A DNA stretch of 64,000 nucleotides from Tenacibaculum pacificus (GCF_027941775.1 NZ_CP115917.1:2523001-2587000), one strand, 5' to 3'. Shown: positions 48,612 through 57,331, numbered from the stretch's first letter. Notes: generated by a model from the sequence alone, not told the origin. Program-made: numbers and translations.

Positions 48612-49526
48612 ATGAACTATAAAAAAATAATACAAGAAGTATTTACAACCGTTGACAATATCGAAAACAAAGGAGAACTAGCCTCTTATATTCCTGAATT
48701 AGCAAGTTTAAATCCTGATAAATTTGGAGTTCATATTGCTACTACATCGAATATAAAATGTGGTTTAGGTAATTATCAAGAAAAATTTTCTATTCAAAGT
48801 ATTGCTAAAGTTTTATCACTTTGTTTGGCTTACAAAATACTTGATGGAGATTTATGGGACAGACTAGGAGTTGAACCTTCTGGAAATCCTTTTAACTCGC
48901 TTCTTCAACTAGAAAATGACAACGGAATACCACGAAACCCTTTTATTAATGCGGGTGCAATTGTCATTTCAGATGTTCTTATCAGTAATTTAAAAAATCC
49001 TAAAGAAGATTTATTAGCATTTATTAAAAGTCTTTCTGGTAATAATGACATTAATTATTCGGCTAAAATTGCGGCTTCTGAAAAATCCGTAGGTTATAGA
49101 AATGTAGCACTTTGTAATTTTATAAAATCCTTTGGAAATATTAAAAATGAACCTAATGAAGTCCTTGATTTTTATTTCGATTTATGCTCGTTAGAATTAA
49201 GCTGTGAACATCTATCTGAATTATTTTTATTTTTAGCCAATAACGGAAAAGCGCCTCATAATAACGAGCAGATTATATCTAAAAGTCAGTCGAAAAGAAT
49301 CAATGCATTAATGCAAACTTGCGGATTTTATGATGAATCTGGTCAGTTTGCATTTAAAGTCGGTTTAGCTGGAAAAAGTGGTGTTGGCGGTGGTATTATT
49401 GCCATATATCCGAACCAATATAGTATTGTTGTTTGGAGTCCAAAATTAAATGAAAAAGGAAATTCTTACAAAGGAATGAAGTTTTTAGAAGGTTTTACAA
49501 CTTTATCAGAACAATCTATTTTTTAA
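48612..49526 (+). CDS. glsA: Glutaminase
   Basis: The 304-residue serine-dependent beta-lactamase-like enzyme converts glutamine to glutamate and ammonia. FSIQSIAKVLSL holds the catalytic Ser-x-x-Lys. VEPSGNPFNSLLQLE, NPFINAGAIV and GKSGVGGGIIA are family blocks. No signal peptide is present, so it is cytoplasmic. It starts just after a terminator and is followed by a DEAD-box gene in the same direction. Confidence 0.94.
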   Translation: MNYKKIIQEVFTTVDNIENKGELASYIPELASLNPDKFGVHIATTSNIKCGLGNYQEKFSIQSIAKVLSLCLAYKILDGDLWDRLGVEPSGNPFNSLLQLENDNGIPRNPFINAGAIVISDVLISNLKNPKEDLLAFIKSLSGNNDINYSAKIAASEKSVGYRNVALCNFIKSFGNIKNEPNEVLDFYFDLCSLELSCEHLSELFLFLANNGKAPHNNEQIISKSQSKRINALMQTCGFYDESGQFAFKVGLAGKSGVGGGIIAIYPNQYSIVVWSPKLNEKGNSYKGMKFLEGFTTLSEQSIF

Positions 49527-49581
49527 AATAAAAGGATTTACAATCTAAAATTGAAACAAACCAATATCATTACATTTAAGT

Positions 49582-49589
49582 TATCTTTG
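49582..49589 (+). promoter_or_regulatory. Candidate -7 box for the second DEAD-box gene
   Basis: TATCTTTG matches TAnnTTTG, 15 bases before the start codon at 49605. The upstream spacing to a TTG (49551) is longer than usual. Confidence 0.4.
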
Positions 49590-49604
49590 CAAAAAAAATA
49601 ATCA

Positions 49605-50843
49605 ATGAAGTTTACAGGTTTACATCTTAATACCGATATTTTAAAAGCACTTAGTGAAGAAAAATATCACACAGCTACTTTAGTACAACAAAAAGTAATT
49701 CCGTTAGTACTAGATAAAAAAGATGTAATTGTTGGTTCACAAACAGGATCGGGTAAAACAGCCGCTTTTGCATTGCCTATTATTCATAATTTAGCCAAAG
49801 AACTAGCTTTAGTTCCTGAAAGAGGTCCTAGAAAAATAAAAGCCTTAGTTGTAAGTCCAACCAGAGAATTGGCAATTCAAATTGAAGAAAGTTTTAACAC
49901 CTACGCAAAGTACACAAACATACTTACGGGAGTTGTTTACGGAGGAATATCGACAAAAGTACAAAAAGAAGTTTTAGCCAAAGGAATTGATGTTTTAGTT
50001 GCAACACCAGGACGTTTAATCGATTTGCACGAACAAGGAAGTGTCGATTTAACGACCTTAAAAACTTTTGTTTTAGATGAAGCCGATTTAATGTTAGACA
50101 TGGGCTTTATTCATGATGTAAAAAAGATTGAAGCACTTTGTCCTCGCAAAAAACAAACACTTTTATGTTCGGCAACAATGCCAGAAAAAGTGAGCGATTT
50201 GGCAAAACAAATGTTGTACAAGCCAGAAACAGTTAATGTTATTCCGACTGATAATACCGTTAATAAAATTGGACAATTATTATATTATACGCCTAAAAAA
50301 CATAAAGTAGATTTATGTTTATACTTATTAAAAAACACCATACAAGGACGTATTCTTATTTTTAGACGTACCAAATTTGGTGTTGATAAATTAGAGCAAA
50401 CTCTTATCAAAAACGGATACAAAGTAACAAGTGTTCACGGAGATAAAACTCAGATTTTACGTAATCAAGCAATTGAAGACTTCAAAAATAATAAAGCAAA
50501 TATTTTAATTGCTACCGATGTTGCCGCTCGTGGTATTGATATTCATAAAATTGATGCCGTAATTAATGTTGATATTCCTAATGTTCCTGAAACTTACGTT
50601 CACCGAATTGGTAGAACTGGTAGAGCTGGAAAAGCAGGAATCGCATTTTCATTTTGTAGCGCCGATGAAACTAGTTATATAAAAGGTATTCAAGAATTTT
50701 TAAAACGACCTATAAAAATTATTGAAGATCACCCATTTTTATTAGTAAAACCTAAACATATAAAGCAACCAAACACTATTAGTACAAACAAAAAAGGGCG
50801 AAAGTCTGAAGCTTCTAAAAAGAAGAAAAAGCGTTGGTATTAA
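49605..50843 (+). CDS. DEAD-box RNA helicase (second, RhlE-like)
   Basis: The 412-residue helicase has motif I GSQTGSGKT, motif Ia PTRELAIQ, TPGRL, motif II DEAD (VLDEADLMLDMGF), motif III SATM, ATDVAARGIDIH and motif VI HRIGRTGRAGKAG. The C-terminal tail is basic (KKGRKSEASKKKKKRWY) and likely binds RNA. Unlike the helicase at 29872, which has DEVD, it keeps the canonical DEAD box and its frame is intact. The likely role is ribosome assembly or RNA unwinding in the cold, based on family knowledge. Confidence 0.94.
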   Translation: MKFTGLHLNTDILKALSEEKYHTATLVQQKVIPLVLDKKDVIVGSQTGSGKTAAFALPIIHNLAKELALVPERGPRKIKALVVSPTRELAIQIEESFNTYAKYTNILTGVVYGGISTKVQKEVLAKGIDVLVATPGRLIDLHEQGSVDLTTLKTFVLDEADLMLDMGFIHDVKKIEALCPRKKQTLLCSATMPEKVSDLAKQMLYKPETVNVIPTDNTVNKIGQLLYYTPKKHKVDLCLYLLKNTIQGRILIFRRTKFGVDKLEQTLIKNGYKVTSVHGDKTQILRNQAIEDFKNNKANILIATDVAARGIDIHKIDAVINVDIPNVPETYVHRIGRTGRAGKAGIAFSFCSADETSYIKGIQEFLKRPIKIIEDHPFLLVKPKHIKQPNTISTNKKGRKSEASKKKKKRWY

Positions 50844-50863
50844 AACAATATTTTTATAAAATT

Positions 50864-50900
50864 AAAACCTCTTCAGCTTATTTGAAGAGGTTTTCTTTTT
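50864..50900 (+). terminator. Terminator after the second DEAD-box gene
   Basis: AAAACCTCTTCA pairs with TGAAGAGGTTTT around a seven-base loop, followed by a T-rich run. Confidence 0.82.
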
Positions 50901-50926
50901 TCATCAAAAATTAATAACTATTTTTT

Positions 50927-51010
50927 GAAGCAGTTTCCCGCTTTCCACACTCGCTTTTTTTTGAAGAAAAATCAAAAAAAGAGCTCAAACAATTGCTTCA
51001 ATCGGGGCTA
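50927..51010 (-). repeat. Dispersed structured intergenic element, copy 2
   Basis: It is the reverse-orientation copy. On the minus strand it runs TAGCCCCGATTGAAGCAATT, GTTTGAGCTC, a TTTTTTTGA/TCAAAAAAA hairpin, then GCGAGTGTGGAAAGCGGGA and GCTTC. One base differs from the other copies in the closing box (GTGTGG in place of GTGCGG). Confidence 0.92.
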
Positions 51011-51084
51011 GGCATTTTTACAAACTTGTTTATTTCGTTTAAAAAATTATTAATTTTATCTATCAATTTTAAAACAAAATTATT

Positions 51085-51483
51085 ATGAATATAACCTTAT
51101 CCGAAGCAAAAAAAGTAATCGACACTGCAACTTTAAAAGCAGTAGCTTTAAATACAAAAATGAGTATTTCAATTGTAGATGCTGGCGCTAGTTTAGTAGC
51201 TTTTGAACGTATGGATGGTGCTTTTATTGGTCCTATTGATATTGCAATGAAAAAAGCTAAAACAGCCGCTTTATTCGGAAAAGATACTGGTATTCTTGGC
51301 GAATTATCGCAACCTGGAGCTCCTTTATATAATATTGAACATTCTAATAATGGATTAATTACTTTTGCTGGAGGTATTCCTATTAAAAATAAAAACGGAA
51401 TTATTATTGGTGCTATTGGTGTAAGTGGTAGTACAGTTCAAAATGATTTTGAAGTTGCTCAAGCTGGTGCAAATGCTATTTAA
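51085..51483 (+). CDS. GlcG/HbpS-like (DUF336) protein
   Basis: The 132-residue single-domain protein opens [20 protein letters not shown]. It contains [19 protein letters not shown] and ends with [20 protein letters not shown], the typical GlcG/HbpS pattern. Members bind heme or act in small-molecule metabolism, but most are unassigned. There is no signal peptide. It is flanked on both sides by inverted copies of the dispersed element (50927-51010 and 51534-51619), which makes it a small bracketed unit. Confidence 0.88.
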   Translation: MNITLSEAKKVIDTATLKAVALNTKMSISIVDAGASLVAFERMDGAFIGPIDIAMKKAKTAALFGKDTGILGELSQPGAPLYNIEHSNNGLITFAGGIPIKNKNGIIIGAIGVSGSTVQNDFEVAQAGANAI

Positions 51484-51533
51484 AGATTAGTAATATTCAA
51501 TAAAAAAAAGTTATTAAATGTAACTCTTTTTTT

Positions 51534-51619
51534 TAGCCCCGATTGAAGCAATTGTTTGAGCTCTTTTTTATTTTTTTCAAAAATAAAAAAAGCGAGTGCG
51601 GAAAGCGGGAAATAGCTTC
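51534..51619 (+). repeat. Dispersed structured intergenic element, copy 3
   Basis: TAGCCCCGATTGAAGCAATT, GTTTGAGCTC, a hairpin with TTTTTTATTT and AAATAAAAAA, and GCGAGTGCGGAAAGCGGGA ending at GCTTC. Relative to copy 1, the G and C of the hairpin have changed together to A and T, so the pairing is kept. A weak hairpin (51502-51533) directly precedes it. Confidence 0.92.
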
Positions 51620-51741
51620 TAATAATTTTTATCATTTTTCAACAAAAAACAGCAAAAAAAAGAGATATCACCCCCTTTTTAAGCAGAAAATAAAGGTTTT
51701 TTGCATTTTTTATCATTTTTGATTTTTTTATTCGAGTATTA

Positions 51742-51757
51742 ATCGTAATATTACAAT
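51742..51757. promoter_or_regulatory. Putative ArsR operator upstream of arsR
   Basis: ATCGTAATATTACAAT is a near-perfect palindrome (one mismatch), 14 bases before the start codon of the ArsR gene. It shares ATCGTAAT with the palindrome upstream of the DUF6428 gene. Confidence 0.6.
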
Positions 51758-51771
51758 ACAAGAATTTAAAA

Positions 51772-52140
51772 ATGGGACTTACAAAATCAGAAATATTTAC
51801 AACAGAACAAAACGAACTTTCAAACATTGCAAAAGTACTTGGGCATCCTGCACGTATTGCCATAATACAATATTTATTTAAAATTGATTCCTGTGTGTGT
51901 GGCGATTTAGTAAACGAAATCGGGTTAGCACAAGCAACTATTTCTCAACATTTAAAGGCTTTAAAAAACGCCAAATTAATTAAAGGAAACATCGAAGGAA
52001 CTAGTGTTTGCTACTGCATCGATAAAGAAAATTGGACGCAAATTAAAAACCTATTAAACGGATTTTTAAATCTTGATACCAATTCTAAAGACATTGATTT
52101 AGGTAGTTGTAATTCAGAAAGTAACACGAATTGCTGTTAA
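51772..52140 (+). CDS. ArsR-family metalloregulator with cysteine-rich tail
   Basis: The 122-residue winged-helix repressor has ALGHPARIAIIQYLF-type helix 1 (here VLGHPARIAII). Next comes SCVCGDLVNEIGLAQATISQHLKAL, which contains both the CVCGD metal-site motif at the start of the recognition region and the helix-turn-helix. The tail DLGSCNSESNTNCC carries three more cysteines. Family members release DNA on binding As(III), Sb(III), Cd, Zn or similar ions. It is followed after 50 bases by the DUF6428 gene, whose protein has a similar Cys tail. No arsenate reductase or Acr3 gene is present nearby. Confidence 0.9.
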   Translation: MGLTKSEIFTTEQNELSNIAKVLGHPARIAIIQYLFKIDSCVCGDLVNEIGLAQATISQHLKALKNAKLIKGNIEGTSVCYCIDKENWTQIKNLLNGFLNLDTNSKDIDLGSCNSESNTNCC

Positions 52141-52158
52141 AAAAAAACTACATTAATC

Positions 52159-52176
52159 AATCGTAATAATACGATT
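52159..52176. promoter_or_regulatory. Putative ArsR operator upstream of the DUF6428 gene
   Basis: AATCGTA and TACGATT form perfect 7-base arms around a 4-base centre, 14 bases before the start codon. The half-site ATCGTA is the same as in the palindrome before the ArsR gene. Confidence 0.6.
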
Positions 52177-52190
52177 AAAAGACCAAACTT

Positions 52191-52655
52191 ATGAAATTAT
52201 CACAAATAAAAAATCATTTAGCTTCATTAAAAACAATTGCTTTTCAATTACCAAATGGAGAATTAGTTCCAAATCATTTTCACGTAACAGAAGTTGGAAA
52301 AGTTACTAAAAACTTTATTGATTGTGGCGGAACAGTAAGAAATGAAGAAGTTGTAAACTTTCAATTATGGAAAGCTGATGATTACGATCACAGATTACAT
52401 CCTGAAAAATTAATCAATATTATTGAACTTTCTGAAAAGTTATTAAATATTGCTGATTTAGATATTGAAGTAGAGTATCAAGGAAGTACTATTGGTAAAT
52501 ATGGATTAGATTTTGATGGAACTAACTTTTTATTAACAACTACATTAACCGATTGTTTAGCAAAAGATAAATGTGGAATTCCTGAAAAACCAAAAGTAAA
52601 AATAGCAGAAATTAAACAACAAGCAAGTTGTGCACCTAATTCGGGATGTTGTTAA
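52191..52655 (+). CDS. DUF6428 family protein with cysteine-rich tail
   Basis: The 154-residue soluble protein opens MKLSQIKNHLASLKTIAFQL and contains PNGELVPNHFHVTEVGKVTK, DCGGTVRNEEVVNFQLW, HRLHPEKL and a terminal segment with CLAKDKCGIP, then ASCAPNSGCC. I recognise the family as one found with ArsR genes in Bacteroidota. Its function is not known. Histidine pairs and six or more cysteines suggest metal or metalloid binding. It is preceded by its own palindrome and is probably controlled by the ArsR upstream. Confidence 0.8.
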   Translation: MKLSQIKNHLASLKTIAFQLPNGELVPNHFHVTEVGKVTKNFIDCGGTVRNEEVVNFQLWKADDYDHRLHPEKLINIIELSEKLLNIADLDIEVEYQGSTIGKYGLDFDGTNFLLTTTLTDCLAKDKCGIPEKPKVKIAEIKQQASCAPNSGCC

Positions 52656-52670
52656 GCTATATTTAATATT

Positions 52671-52710
52671 AAAAAACAAGGCTGTATTTATAAATACAAC
52701 CTTGTTTTTT
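52671..52710. terminator. Bidirectional terminator
   Basis: AAAAAACAAGG and CCTTGTTTTTT enclose an inner TGTATTTATAAATACA palindrome. It lies between the convergent DUF6428 and rsmG genes. Confidence 0.85.
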
Positions 52711-52730
52711 TATGTAATTTAAGTAAATTA

Positions 52731-53357
52731 TTATTTAAACTTCATTCCTAAATGCACTACTTTTTTAGTTTCGTAGAAATCTTCTTCAAAGAAATCTGGT
52801 AAATCATAAATAGTTGCCGAAGTATATTTTTCTAATTCTTCCGATAAATCACCACCTTTTAAATATAAAATTCCATTTTTTAAATCGTGATTTTGTTTTT
52901 TAGCGATTTTTCCTTTTGTCCAACCAACAAAAGTTTCCATTTGCGCCACTGCTCTACTTACAATAAAATCGTAAGTATCTTTAACTTCTTCTACACGTCC
53001 GTTGGTAGTTTTTACGTTTTGTAAACCTAAACCTTCAACAACTTCGTTCACTACTTTTATTTTTTTTCCGATAGAATCAACTAAATGAAACTGAGTTTCA
53101 GGAAACAAAATAGCTAATGGAATTCCAGGGAAACCACCTCCTGTACCAACATCCATAACCTTAGAACCTGGTTTAAATTGCATAACTTTAGCTATACCTA
53201 ATGAATGTAAAACATGACGCAAGTATAATTCATCAATATCTTTACGAGAAACAACGTTAATTTTTAAGTTCCAATCTTCATACAAAGCTTGTAATTTAGA
53301 AAACTGTTCTAACTGTGTTTCCGTTAAATCGGTAAAATATTTTTTTATAAGTTCCAT
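52731..53357 (-). CDS. rsmG: 16S rRNA (guanine-N7)-methyltransferase RsmG
   Basis: The start at 53357 (MELIKKYFTDLTETQLEQFS) is the family-typical opening and gives 208 residues. An in-frame extension to 53390 looks unnatural. NVVSRKDIDELYLRHVLHSL and the SAM-binding VMDVGTGGGFPGIPLAILFP are characteristic, followed by FIVSRAVAQM. RsmG methylates G527 (E. coli numbering) of 16S rRNA. A minus-strand TACTTTTG box lies at 53388-53395. It shares a terminator with the convergent DUF6428 gene. Confidence 0.96.
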   Translation of the reverse strand: MELIKKYFTDLTETQLEQFSKLQALYEDWNLKINVVSRKDIDELYLRHVLHSLGIAKVMQFKPGSKVMDVGTGGGFPGIPLAILFPETQFHLVDSIGKKIKVVNEVVEGLGLQNVKTTNGRVEEVKDTYDFIVSRAVAQMETFVGWTKGKIAKKQNHDLKNGILYLKGGDLSEELEKYTSATIYDLPDFFEEDFYETKKVVHLGMKFK

Positions 53358-53387
53358 TGATATTGTGATTGAATATATTTTTCGTTG

Positions 53388-53395
53388 CAAAAGTA
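53388..53395 (-). promoter_or_regulatory. Candidate -7 box for rsmG
   Basis: The minus strand reads TACTTTTG, matching TAnnTTTG, 31 bases upstream of the preferred rsmG start. This supports the shorter gene model. Confidence 0.42.
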
Positions 53396-53486
53396 AAAAA
53401 CTAATTGTTAATACTCATTTATCTAACAAAAGATATGTTTCTTGTTAAAAAGTGAATCCTAAGCAACAATATAGCGTAAAAACGTT

Positions 53487-53494
53487 TATTTTTG
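53487..53494 (+). promoter_or_regulatory. Candidate -7 box for the fatty acid desaturase
   Basis: TATTTTTG matches TAnnTTTG, 21 bases before the preferred start at 53516. It overlaps the longer in-frame extension, arguing against an earlier start. Confidence 0.4.
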
Positions 53495-53515
53495 CTATAT
53501 ATAACACACAATAAA

Positions 53516-54607
53516 ATGAAGACAATAAACTTCTCCAGAACAAACAACGTAAAGTTCTTTCGAACTCTAAATAAAAAGGTAAACACCTATTTTAAAGAAA
53601 ATAATATTAAGCGTACAGGTAATTGGAAGTTATATACTAAAGCAATCATAATGTTTGCTACTTTCTTAATTCCGTTTGCATTAATATTAACAGTTGATAT
53701 GCCACAATGGTTAATGCTTATACTTGTTGTAATTACAGGGATTGGTATGGCTGGTGTTGGTATGAACGTAATGCACGATGCAAATCATGATTCTTTTTCA
53801 AGTAAAAATTGGTTGAATAAATTAATGGGAAGCAGTATTTACATTTTAGCAGGAAATGTATATAACTGGAAAGTACAGCACAACGTATTACACCATACAT
53901 TTACCAATATTAAAGGACATGATGAAGATATTGATGCGGGTAGAATTATTCGTTTCTCTAAACATTCTAAATGGTTACCTATACATGAATTTCAAAAGTT
54001 TTATTCGATATTTTTGTATGGTTTACTTACCATTAATTGGGCTATTACTACTGATTTCAAACAAATGAGTGGTTATTTAAAGCGTAAATTATCGTACGGT
54101 AAATTTCCGAATCCAAAAGTAGAATGGACAAAATTAGTTATCTCTAAAATTGCTTATTATTCTTTATGGGTTGTACTTCCATTACTTGTTTTAGACATTG
54201 CTTGGTGGAAAGTTTTACTAGGTTTTTTCGTAATGCATTATACTGCTGGTATGATTTTAAGTGTTGTTTTTCAATTAGCACACGTAGTACCAAATACAGA
54301 GATGCCTTTACCTGATAAAGAAGGAAACTTAGAACATACATGGGCAGTTCACCAATTATATACAACATCTAACTTTGCACCTAAAAATTGGTTAGTTAAC
54401 TTTTATACTGGTGGATTAAATCATCAAGTAGAACACCATATTTTTCCGCATATTTCGCATGTTCATTATAATCAAATAGCAAAAATAGTAAAAGAAACTA
54501 CAGAAGAATTTAACTTACCGTACAACGAATACAAAACAATGACAAAGGCTTTTATTGAGCACTTTAAACAATTAGGTACTTTAGGTGAAAAACCACGTGC
54601 TGCTTAA
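53516..54607 (+). CDS. Membrane fatty acid desaturase
   Basis: The start at 53516 (MKTINFSRTNNVKFFRTLNK) gives 363 residues. The three histidine boxes of acyl-lipid/acyl-CoA desaturases are visible: HDANHDSF, HNVLHHTF and HQVEHHIFPHISH. They lie around pairs of membrane helices (for example AIIMFATFLIPFALILTV). The HQVEHH third box is the front-end or linoleoyl-type form. The enzyme introduces double bases-independent cis unsaturation into membrane lipid acyl chains using a di-iron site. Substrate and position cannot be read from sequence. It is followed after 51 bases by the aminotransferase gene. Confidence 0.92.
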   Translation: MKTINFSRTNNVKFFRTLNKKVNTYFKENNIKRTGNWKLYTKAIIMFATFLIPFALILTVDMPQWLMLILVVITGIGMAGVGMNVMHDANHDSFSSKNWLNKLMGSSIYILAGNVYNWKVQHNVLHHTFTNIKGHDEDIDAGRIIRFSKHSKWLPIHEFQKFYSIFLYGLLTINWAITTDFKQMSGYLKRKLSYGKFPNPKVEWTKLVISKIAYYSLWVVLPLLVLDIAWWKVLLGFFVMHYTAGMILSVVFQLAHVVPNTEMPLPDKEGNLEHTWAVHQLYTTSNFAPKNWLVNFYTGGLNHQVEHHIFPHISHVHYNQIAKIVKETTEEFNLPYNEYKTMTKAFIEHFKQLGTLGEKPRAA

Positions 54608-54658
54608 AAACAACGTCATTTAACAACTGAACAACACACAATTTAATAATACAACACA

Positions 54659-55846
54659 ATGTCAAACGCATTATCAAACAGAATTAACAGTTTACCTGTA
54701 TCACAAACTTTAGCAATGGCAGCTAAAGCAAGAGAATTAAAAGCAGAAGGTAGAGATATCATTAGTTTAAGTTTAGGAGAACCAGATTTTAATACTCCTG
54801 ATTTTATTAAAGATTCAGCTATTGAAGCAATTAATCAAGACTATAACTCATACACACCAGTTGATGGATATGTAGAGTTAAAAGAAGCTATCTGTACAAA
54901 GTTTAAGCGTGATAACAACGTAACTTATACTCCAAATCAGATTGTAGTATCAACAGGTGCAAAACAATCTATTGCAAATATTGCACAAGTTTTATTAAAC
55001 CCAGGTGACGAAGTTTTATTACCTGCTCCTTATTGGGTAAGTTATTCAGCAATTGCGACTTTATGTGAAGCTAAATTTGTTGAAATTCCTTCTTCTATTG
55101 ATACTGATTTTAAAATTACTCCAGAGCAATTAGAAGCGGCAATTACGCCTAAAACAAAAATGATTTTCTTTAACTCGCCAAATAACCCAAGTGGAACTAT
55201 TTATACAGAGGCAGAATACAGAGCTTTAGCGAAAGTATTAGAAAATCACCCAAATATTTATATTTTATCTGACGAAATTTACGAACACATTAACTATGGT
55301 ACAAAACACTTTAGTTTTGCTGCTATCGAAAACATGTTCGACCGTACTATTACCGTAAACGGATTAGCAAAAGCTTTTGCTATGACAGGTTGGAGAATTG
55401 GTTTTATTGGTGCTCCACAATGGATTGCTAAAGCTTGTACTAAAATGCAAGGGCAAATTACTTCAGGAACAAACTGTATTGCTCAACGTGCTGCAATTAC
55501 AGCTGTTTTAGCTGAACCAAGTAAAATACAATACATGGTTGATGAATTTAAAACTCGTAGAGATTTAGTTTTAGATTTATTAAGTGATGTTGAAGGAATT
55601 AAATTAAACATTCCTGAAGGAGCGTTTTATATTTTCCCTGATGTATCTGCTTATTTCGGAAAAACTATTAAAGGAAAAGAAATTAACAATGCAAGTGATT
55701 TTTCTATGTTATTATTAGAAGAAGCAAATGTAGCAACTGTAACTGGTGAAGCTTTTGGTGCACCTGCTTGTATTCGTATGTCATACGCTGCTTCTGAATT
55801 ACAATTACGTGAAGCTGTTAGAAGAATTAAAGAAGTATTAGCTTAA
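54659..55846 (+). CDS. Class I aminotransferase (aspartate aminotransferase-like)
   Basis: The 395-residue PLP enzyme has VSTGAKQSIANIAQVLLNPGDEV, FNSPNNPSGTIY, ILSDEIYEHINYG and VNGLAKAFAMTGWRIGFIG, with the PLP-binding lysine in the last motif. A C-terminal arginine in CIRMSYAAS binds the substrate carboxylate. This subgroup (AspB type) usually uses aspartate and 2-oxoglutarate. The start MSNALSNRINSLPVSQTLAM is typical. A strong terminator follows. Confidence 0.93.
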   Translation: MSNALSNRINSLPVSQTLAMAAKARELKAEGRDIISLSLGEPDFNTPDFIKDSAIEAINQDYNSYTPVDGYVELKEAICTKFKRDNNVTYTPNQIVVSTGAKQSIANIAQVLLNPGDEVLLPAPYWVSYSAIATLCEAKFVEIPSSIDTDFKITPEQLEAAITPKTKMIFFNSPNNPSGTIYTEAEYRALAKVLENHPNIYILSDEIYEHINYGTKHFSFAAIENMFDRTITVNGLAKAFAMTGWRIGFIGAPQWIAKACTKMQGQITSGTNCIAQRAAITAVLAEPSKIQYMVDEFKTRRDLVLDLLSDVEGIKLNIPEGAFYIFPDVSAYFGKTIKGKEINNASDFSMLLLEEANVATVTGEAFGAPACIRMSYAASELQLREAVRRIKEVLA

Positions 55847-55871
55847 TATTTTTTCAAAATTTCTTATTATT

Positions 55872-55908
55872 AAAAAGGCTCGTAATTTTAAATTACGAGC
55901 CTTTTTTT
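55872..55908 (+). terminator. Terminator after the aminotransferase
   Basis: AAAAAGGCTCGTAATT pairs with AATTACGAGCCTTTTT around a three-base loop, 26 bases past the stop codon. Confidence 0.88.
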
Positions 55909-55973
55909 GTTTTTAAAATCTTTTAAGCATACTTTACATGATTCTAATTCAGAATATTTAAAGCCTTATTCAA

Positions 55974-56828
55974 TTGATATTACAAATACTACTTTCTATT
56001 ATTAACATACTTTTAAATCCTTTTTCTTTTTTACTATTTATAATACTTTCATCTAAAAAAGAAGCGTATTTTTTTACAAAAGAAGAAACCAATGTTACTA
56101 AACTTAAAGTAAAACCTTACCTACTTTTTTCTGTTGGATATCTTACAATTATACTTGGTATAACTTATCTATGTAATTTTTTTGTCGATTTTAATTTTTG
56201 GGAAATTTTTGTTCCTAAAAACATATTTATTTCTGTAATTACTTGGTTCGTAACAGGGTTTACTTTACGTGCTTATTTAAAAGGAATGGAAGGTAATATT
56301 ATGGGATTTATATTTTTTCCGATGCTTGCTTTAAGTATAATAACCTTATTTACTTTGAGTTTTTCTGATCTCTTATCATCACATAAATTTTTAAGTTTTA
56401 GTTTTCCTGTATTAGAAATCAACTTTTGGATACGATTATTATTACATTCTTTTATGCCTTTTTATGTTTTGATATATATAAACTCCAATAATGAAACCGA
56501 AAAACAAGATTTTCCAACTTCTATTTTAAGTATTTTAATACTCCAAATATTGTTTTTTGCTGTTAATTGGATATTTGTCTACATTTTTGGAAGTTCGATA
56601 AACCTATCACAATTTTTAGGAGAAGGACAAACTATTATTTATTATTTACCAATCTTAGGAGGTTTTGTATCTTGTGTTTTATTCTTTATATCAAAAGTAA
56701 TTCCCGTTAAAAAAAGAAAAAATAACTACTTAGAAACTATCTCTTTGTATAGCGTTTTTATAACTTTTGGACTTATTATTTTAGAAGTAATCAATTACAT
56801 CAATTTAATAATTCCTTTTTTTGAATAA
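55974..56828 (+). CDS. Integral membrane protein of unknown function, likely non-ATG start
   Basis: About 284 residues and six or seven hydrophobic helices (for example LLSIINILLNPFSFLLFIIL, PYLLFSVGYLTIILGITYL, FITFGLIILEVINYI). No usable ATG precedes the first helices. A TTG at 55974 gives the natural start, followed by the motif SSKKEAYFFTKEETN. The overall layout resembles Yip1-type membrane proteins, but I see no decisive motif. It is a single gene ending convergently with the retropepsin-like gene, with 14 bases between them. Confidence 0.65.
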   Translation: MILQILLSIINILLNPFSFLLFIILSSKKEAYFFTKEETNVTKLKVKPYLLFSVGYLTIILGITYLCNFFVDFNFWEIFVPKNIFISVITWFVTGFTLRAYLKGMEGNIMGFIFFPMLALSIITLFTLSFSDLLSSHKFLSFSFPVLEINFWIRLLLHSFMPFYVLIYINSNNETEKQDFPTSILSILILQILFFAVNWIFVYIFGSSINLSQFLGEGQTIIYYLPILGGFVSCVLFFISKVIPVKKRKNNYLETISLYSVFITFGLIILEVINYINLIIPFFE

Positions 56829-56842
56829 ATAAATTCAGCTTT

Positions 56843-57325
56843 CTAAAACGGTACTTTAAATAATTTTTTACGTTTCTTTTTCTTTAACTTTTTTAAATAC
56901 AATAGTTTTTTATCATAATCAATAAATGCTTTTCCGCTATATAAGACATCAGCGCCAATAATTCCATCTACTTTTTTGGCTTTATGTTGAGTCAAAGCTG
57001 TATTTACGTGTGTTAAATCAAATAATACCAAATTACATTGATTAGTTTGCCACTTTCCAATTTGTAACGAATTATGTTCCGATTTTTGAGTTTCCATATC
57101 CACTGCTCCTGCTCCTGCTGCTTTCACTTCACTTTCTTCGGATATCAATTTAAATCGCTCTATTAAATCTAAGCCAACACGTGAATTTGATGCACCTGTA
57201 TCTAAAATAAAAGTTCCTTTTACGCCATTAATTTTAGCTTTCAATTCCAAATGATTCGTCACCATTTTTTTAAGCTTTATCTTAATGTATTTCTTTTTCT
57301 TCAATATTTTTTTCAAACTTGCCAT
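56843..57325 (-). CDS. Retropepsin-like aspartic protease family protein
   Basis: The 160-residue protein has a single aspartic-protease half: GTFILDTGASNSRVGLDLIE near residue 35, with the D-T-G-A motif, then VDGIIGADVLYSGKAFIDY near residue 120. Such single-domain proteins act as dimers. The first 20 residues are very lysine-rich (KKILKKKKYIKIKLKK), with no classical signal peptide, so the protein may be cytoplasmic or start slightly later. The end is also basic. It is divergent from tatD. Confidence 0.82.
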   Translation of the reverse strand: MASLKKILKKKKYIKIKLKKMVTNHLELKAKINGVKGTFILDTGASNSRVGLDLIERFKLISEESEVKAAGAGAVDMETQKSEHNSLQIGKWQTNQCNLVLFDLTHVNTALTQHKAKKVDGIIGADVLYSGKAFIDYDKKLLYLKKLKKKKRKKLFKVPF

Positions 57326-57331
57326 TTCTCG

